A DNA stretch of 14,272 nucleotides from the NCBI GenBank assembly GCA_035544395.1, contig DATKFM010000193.1:1-14272 (forward strand), written 5' to 3'. How positions within the stretch are numbered: the first letter of the stretch is position 1; each line of letters opens with the position of its first letter. Positions 11,746-14,272 of this stretch are shown in pieces. The position numbers and the translations under genes are program-made. The notes under the pieces were generated by a model. It saw only the letters and a list, made by a program, of their open reading frames with translations, was not told the DNA's origin and did no database searches. This DNA is from DATKFM01 sp035544395 (GTDB lineage Bacteria; Pseudomonadota; Alphaproteobacteria; Dongiales; Dongiaceae).

Positions 11746-14272
11746 CTACTCCGCTGCCGCGCGCGGGCCGAGCGCCTCGGCGCAGCGGCCGCAGACGCCA
11801 TCATGGCCGTGACTGCCCACATCGGGCAGCACGCGCCAGCAGCGCTCGCATTTGTCACCGTCGGCCAGCTCGACCACCACGCCCACATCAGGCACATCGG
11901 CCAGGGCGAAGGCGCCGGCGGGCGCAGCGCCCGGCTGTAAGGTCGCCGCCGAGGTAATGGAGATTTCTGCCAGATCGATGCCATTCAGCGCCTCGATGTA
12001 GGCGCCGTTGGCGAAGATCTTCGGATGGGCCTGCAGGCTGGCGCCGATGCGCTTGTTCGCCCGCTCCAGCTCGATGGCGCCGGTGACCACGCGGCGCAGA
12101 TCGCGGATCTTGTTCCACTTCGCCGCCAGCGCCTCGTCGCGCCAGTTCTGCGGTACCTCCGGGTAGGTGCGGAGATGCACGCTGTCGGTCCAGGCCTCGT
12201 TCTCCGTGCGGCCATTGCGGAACTGCCAGGCTTCCTCCGCCGTGAAGCAGAGGATCGGCGCCAGCCAGGTGACGAGGCAGTTGAAGACCCGGTCGAATAC
12301 CGTGCGCGCGGCACGGCGGCGCAGGCTGTCGGGCTTATCGCAATAGAGCGCGTCCTTGCGCACATCGAAGTAGAAGGCGGAGAGATCGCTGTCGCAGAAA
12401 TTATAGACGGCGGTGCAGAGATCGCCGAATTCGAAGTCGTCCACGCAGCGCCGCACCTGGGCGTCGAGATCCGCCAGGCGATGCAGGACCCAGCGTTCGA
12501 TCTCCGGCATCTGCGCCGGTTCGACCCGTTCCTTGGCGTCGAAGCCCTCGAGCGCGCCCAGCAGATAGCGGAAGGTCTGGCGCAGGCGGCGATAGCGCTC
12601 GGCGTGGAACTTCAGGATGTTGGGGCCGATGCTCTGATCCTCGACATAGTTCGAGCCCACCACCCAGAGGCGCAGAATATCGGCGCCGTGCTGCTTCATC
12701 ACGTCCTGGGGCGCCACCACATTGCCGAGGGACTTGGCCATCTTGCGGCCCTGCTCATCCAGCGTGAAGCCATGGGTGAGCAAGGCGTTGTAGGGCGCGC
12801 GGCCGCGGGTGCCGCAGGATTCCAGCAGCGAGGAATGGAACCAGCCGCGATGCTGGTCCGAGCCTTCGAGATAGAGATCGGCGGGCCACGCCAAGTCCGT
12901 GTCCTTGCGCGGCTCCAGTACGAAGGCGTGGGACGAGCCGCTCTCAAACCAGACCTCGATGATGTCCTTCACCTGATCGTAATCATCGGCATTATGTTCG
13001 TTGCCGAGGAAGCGGGACGGCGGGCTCGAATACCAGGCGTCGGCGCCTTCCTTCTCGAACACATCGGCGATGCGGTCGATGAGCTTCTGATCGCGCAATG
13101 GCTGGCCGGTCTTCTTGTTGACGAACACGGCGATCGGCACGCCCCAGGCGCGCTGGCGCGAGACGCACCAGTCCGGCCGCTGCTCGATCATCGCATACAG
13201 GCGGTTGCGGCCCTGGGCAGGAACGAACCTGGTGGCGTCGATCGCCTCCAGCGCCTTCTTGCGCAGATCGTTCGTGTCCATGGAGATGAACCACTGCGCG
13301 GTGTTGCGGAAGATCAGCGGCGCCTTGGAGCGCCAACTATGGGGATAGCTGTGGGTCAGCTTGCCCTGAGCCAGCAGCACGCCGGCCTCTTTCAGCGCGG
13401 CGATGACAGAAGGGTCTGCATCGCCCTTCTTGCCGTCGGGGCGCAGCACGCGCTTGCCGGCGAACAGCGGCACATGGGGATAGAACGAGCCGTCCTCGCT
13501 GACGGTCTGCGGCACTTCGATGCCGTTGGCGCGGCCCAGCTCCCAGTCATCGGCGCCATGGCCCGGCGCGATATGGACAATGCCCGTGCCCTGCTCCGTG
13601 GTGACAAAATCGCCGGCAAACATCGGCACGTCGAAATCGTAGCCCTTGCCCCGCAGCGGATGCGCCGACACCGTGCCGGCGAGCGCGTCGCCCTTGCCCG
13701 ACCACAGCGTGTCGGTGCCCGAGATGCCCGTTTCCTTTTCAAAGGTCGTGCGTAGTTCGGTTGCGATCAGCAGCTTGTCGCCCACGCGCACCAGGCTGCC
13801 CTCGGCGACCGACGTCACCGTGATGATCTGGTAGTCCATCTCCTTGCCGAAGGCCATCGCCCGGTTGCCGGGGATGGTCCAGGGCGTCGTCGTCCAGATG
13901 ACAACTGCCGCGCCGCTCAGTTCCTTCAGCGGCGAGCGCAGCACCGGGAACTTCACGTAGATCGTGTTGGAGACATGGTCGTGATACTCGACCTCGGCCT
14001 CGGCCAGGGCGGTCTTCTCCACCGCCGACCACAGCACCGGCTTGGCGCCCTTGTAAAGGCCGCCATTCATCAGGAACTTGCCGATCTCCCGGAGAATCTG
14101 CGCCTCCGCGGCGAAGGACATGGTGGTGTAAGGCTTCTCCCAATCGCCCTCGACCCCCAGGCGGCGGAATTCCTTGCCCTGCTCGTCCACCCAATGCTGG
14201 GCGAATTCGCGGCATTCCCGGCGGAACTCGATGATGGGAACCGCATCCTTGTCCTTGCCGGCGGCGCGGTAT
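11746..14272 (-). CDS. ileS: Isoleucyl-tRNA synthetase, 5' end outside window
   Basis: The visible 841 residues lack about the first 100 of a normal 940-970-residue enzyme, including the HIGH signature. The frame is open to the right edge and the first residues (YRAAGKDKDAVPIIEFRREC) precede CREFAQHWVDEQGKEFRRLGV, well conserved in IleS. The class I synthetase charges tRNA-Ile in the cytoplasm. Seen in order: the editing-domain motif VIWTTTPWTIPGNRAMAFG, GTGIVHIAPGHGADDWELG, WCVSRQRAWGVPI, the catalytic-core GSDQHRGWFHSSLLES, the signature loop GRKMAKSLGN (normally KMSKS; codons at 12730-12744), an anticodon-binding helical domain, and a C-terminal zinc finger CERC...CGRC near the end. The GTG at 14190 is not the start. 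It is the first gene of the envelope cluster, with lspA 6 bp downstream. Confidence 0.97.
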   Translation of the reverse strand, partial: YRAAGKDKDAVPIIEFRRECREFAQHWVDEQGKEFRRLGVEGDWEKPYTTMSFAAEAQILREIGKFLMNGGLYKGAKPVLWSAVEKTALAEAEVEYHDHVSNTIYVKFPVLRSPLKELSGAAVVIWTTTPWTIPGNRAMAFGKEMDYQIITVTSVAEGSLVRVGDKLLIATELRTTFEKETGISGTDTLWSGKGDALAGTVSAHPLRGKGYDFDVPMFAGDFVTTEQGTGIVHIAPGHGADDWELGRANGIEVPQTVSEDGSFYPHVPLFAGKRVLRPDGKKGDADPSVIAALKEAGVLLAQGKLTHSYPHSWRSKAPLIFRNTAQWFISMDTNDLRKKALEAIDATRFVPAQGRNRLYAMIEQRPDWCVSRQRAWGVPIAVFVNKKTGQPLRDQKLIDRIADVFEKEGADAWYSSPPSRFLGNEHNADDYDQVKDIIEVWFESGSSHAFVLEPRKDTDLAWPADLYLEGSDQHRGWFHSSLLESCGTRGRAPYNALLTHGFTLDEQGRKMAKSLGNVVAPQDVMKQHGADILRLWVVGSNYVEDQSIGPNILKFHAERYRRLRQTFRYLLGALEGFDAKERVEPAQMPEIERWVLHRLADLDAQVRRCVDDFEFGDLCTAVYNFCDSDLSAFYFDVRKDALYCDKPDSLRRRAARTVFDRVFNCLVTWLAPILCFTAEEAWQFRNGRTENEAWTDSVHLRTYPEVPQNWRDEALAAKWNKIRDLRRVVTGAIELERANKRIGASLQAHPKIFANGAYIEALNGIDLAEISITSAATLQPGAAPAGAFALADVPDVGVVVELADGDKCERCWRVLPDVGSHGHDGVCGRCAEALGPRAAAE

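Noticed and set aside
12025..13755. Plus-strand open frame opposite ileS
   Set aside because: Low-information antisense product; ileS motifs on the minus strand are unambiguous.
1..14272. CRISPR array, toxin-antitoxin, defence island, phage or transposon genes, tRNA or rRNA
   Set aside because: None found on either strand; every gene-sized stretch is explained by ordinary chromosomal genes, and no terminal repeats or attachment sites are visible.

Overview
The window is high-GC, densely packed bacterial chromosome. It most likely comes from an alphaproteobacterium. The reasons are the GC-rich codon use, the MutL type (endonuclease-bearing), the DUF3035/BamF-like lipoprotein, and the order ileS-lspA-DUF3035-M16-M16. 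No species is assigned. I see no rRNA, tRNA, CRISPR array, insertion sequence, integrase or phage gene.

Layout. Bases 1-342 (minus) carry the N-terminal part of a DMT/EamA-type transporter that runs off the left edge; its frame has no ATG, GTG or TTG start. A 220-bp divergent intergenic region (343-562) holds an AT-rich duplicated palindrome just before a plus-strand three-gene cassette (563-3801): a MarR-family repressor, an EmrA-type membrane fusion protein and an EmrB-type 14-helix (DHA2) MFS pump. This is a classic regulated multidrug efflux operon. It ends 13 bp short of a convergent minus-strand block.

From 3815 to the right edge everything is on the minus strand. In transcription order (right to left) it reads: ileS (5' end outside the window), lspA, a DUF3035/BamF-like lipoprotein, a catalytic M16 zinc peptidase, a non-catalytic M16 partner, mutL, a 12-helix MFS transporter, and an SDR oxidoreductase of the enoyl/dienoyl-CoA-reductase-like type. 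Junctions in ileS-lspA-lipoprotein and in the M16 pair are 0-12 bp or overlapping. Two breaks of about 100-112 bp (10502-10605 and 7664-7775) could hold promoters, terminators or attenuators.

How the genes fit together. LspA processes lipoproteins and the next gene encodes a lipoprotein of a family tied to outer-membrane assembly. The two M16 proteins both carry export signals and look like an active/inactive heterodimer, so 7776-11739 is an envelope-biogenesis and periplasmic proteolysis cluster behind ileS. mutL leads a second block in which the MFS and SDR genes have no evident job in mismatch repair.

The region is mostly housekeeping. I found no convincing undescribed multi-gene system. 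The points most worth checking are the missing start codon of the DMT gene, the duplicated palindrome before marR, an enlarged loop between the catalytic aspartates of LspA, the KMAKS version of the IleS signature loop, and the SDR without its usual catalytic tyrosine.
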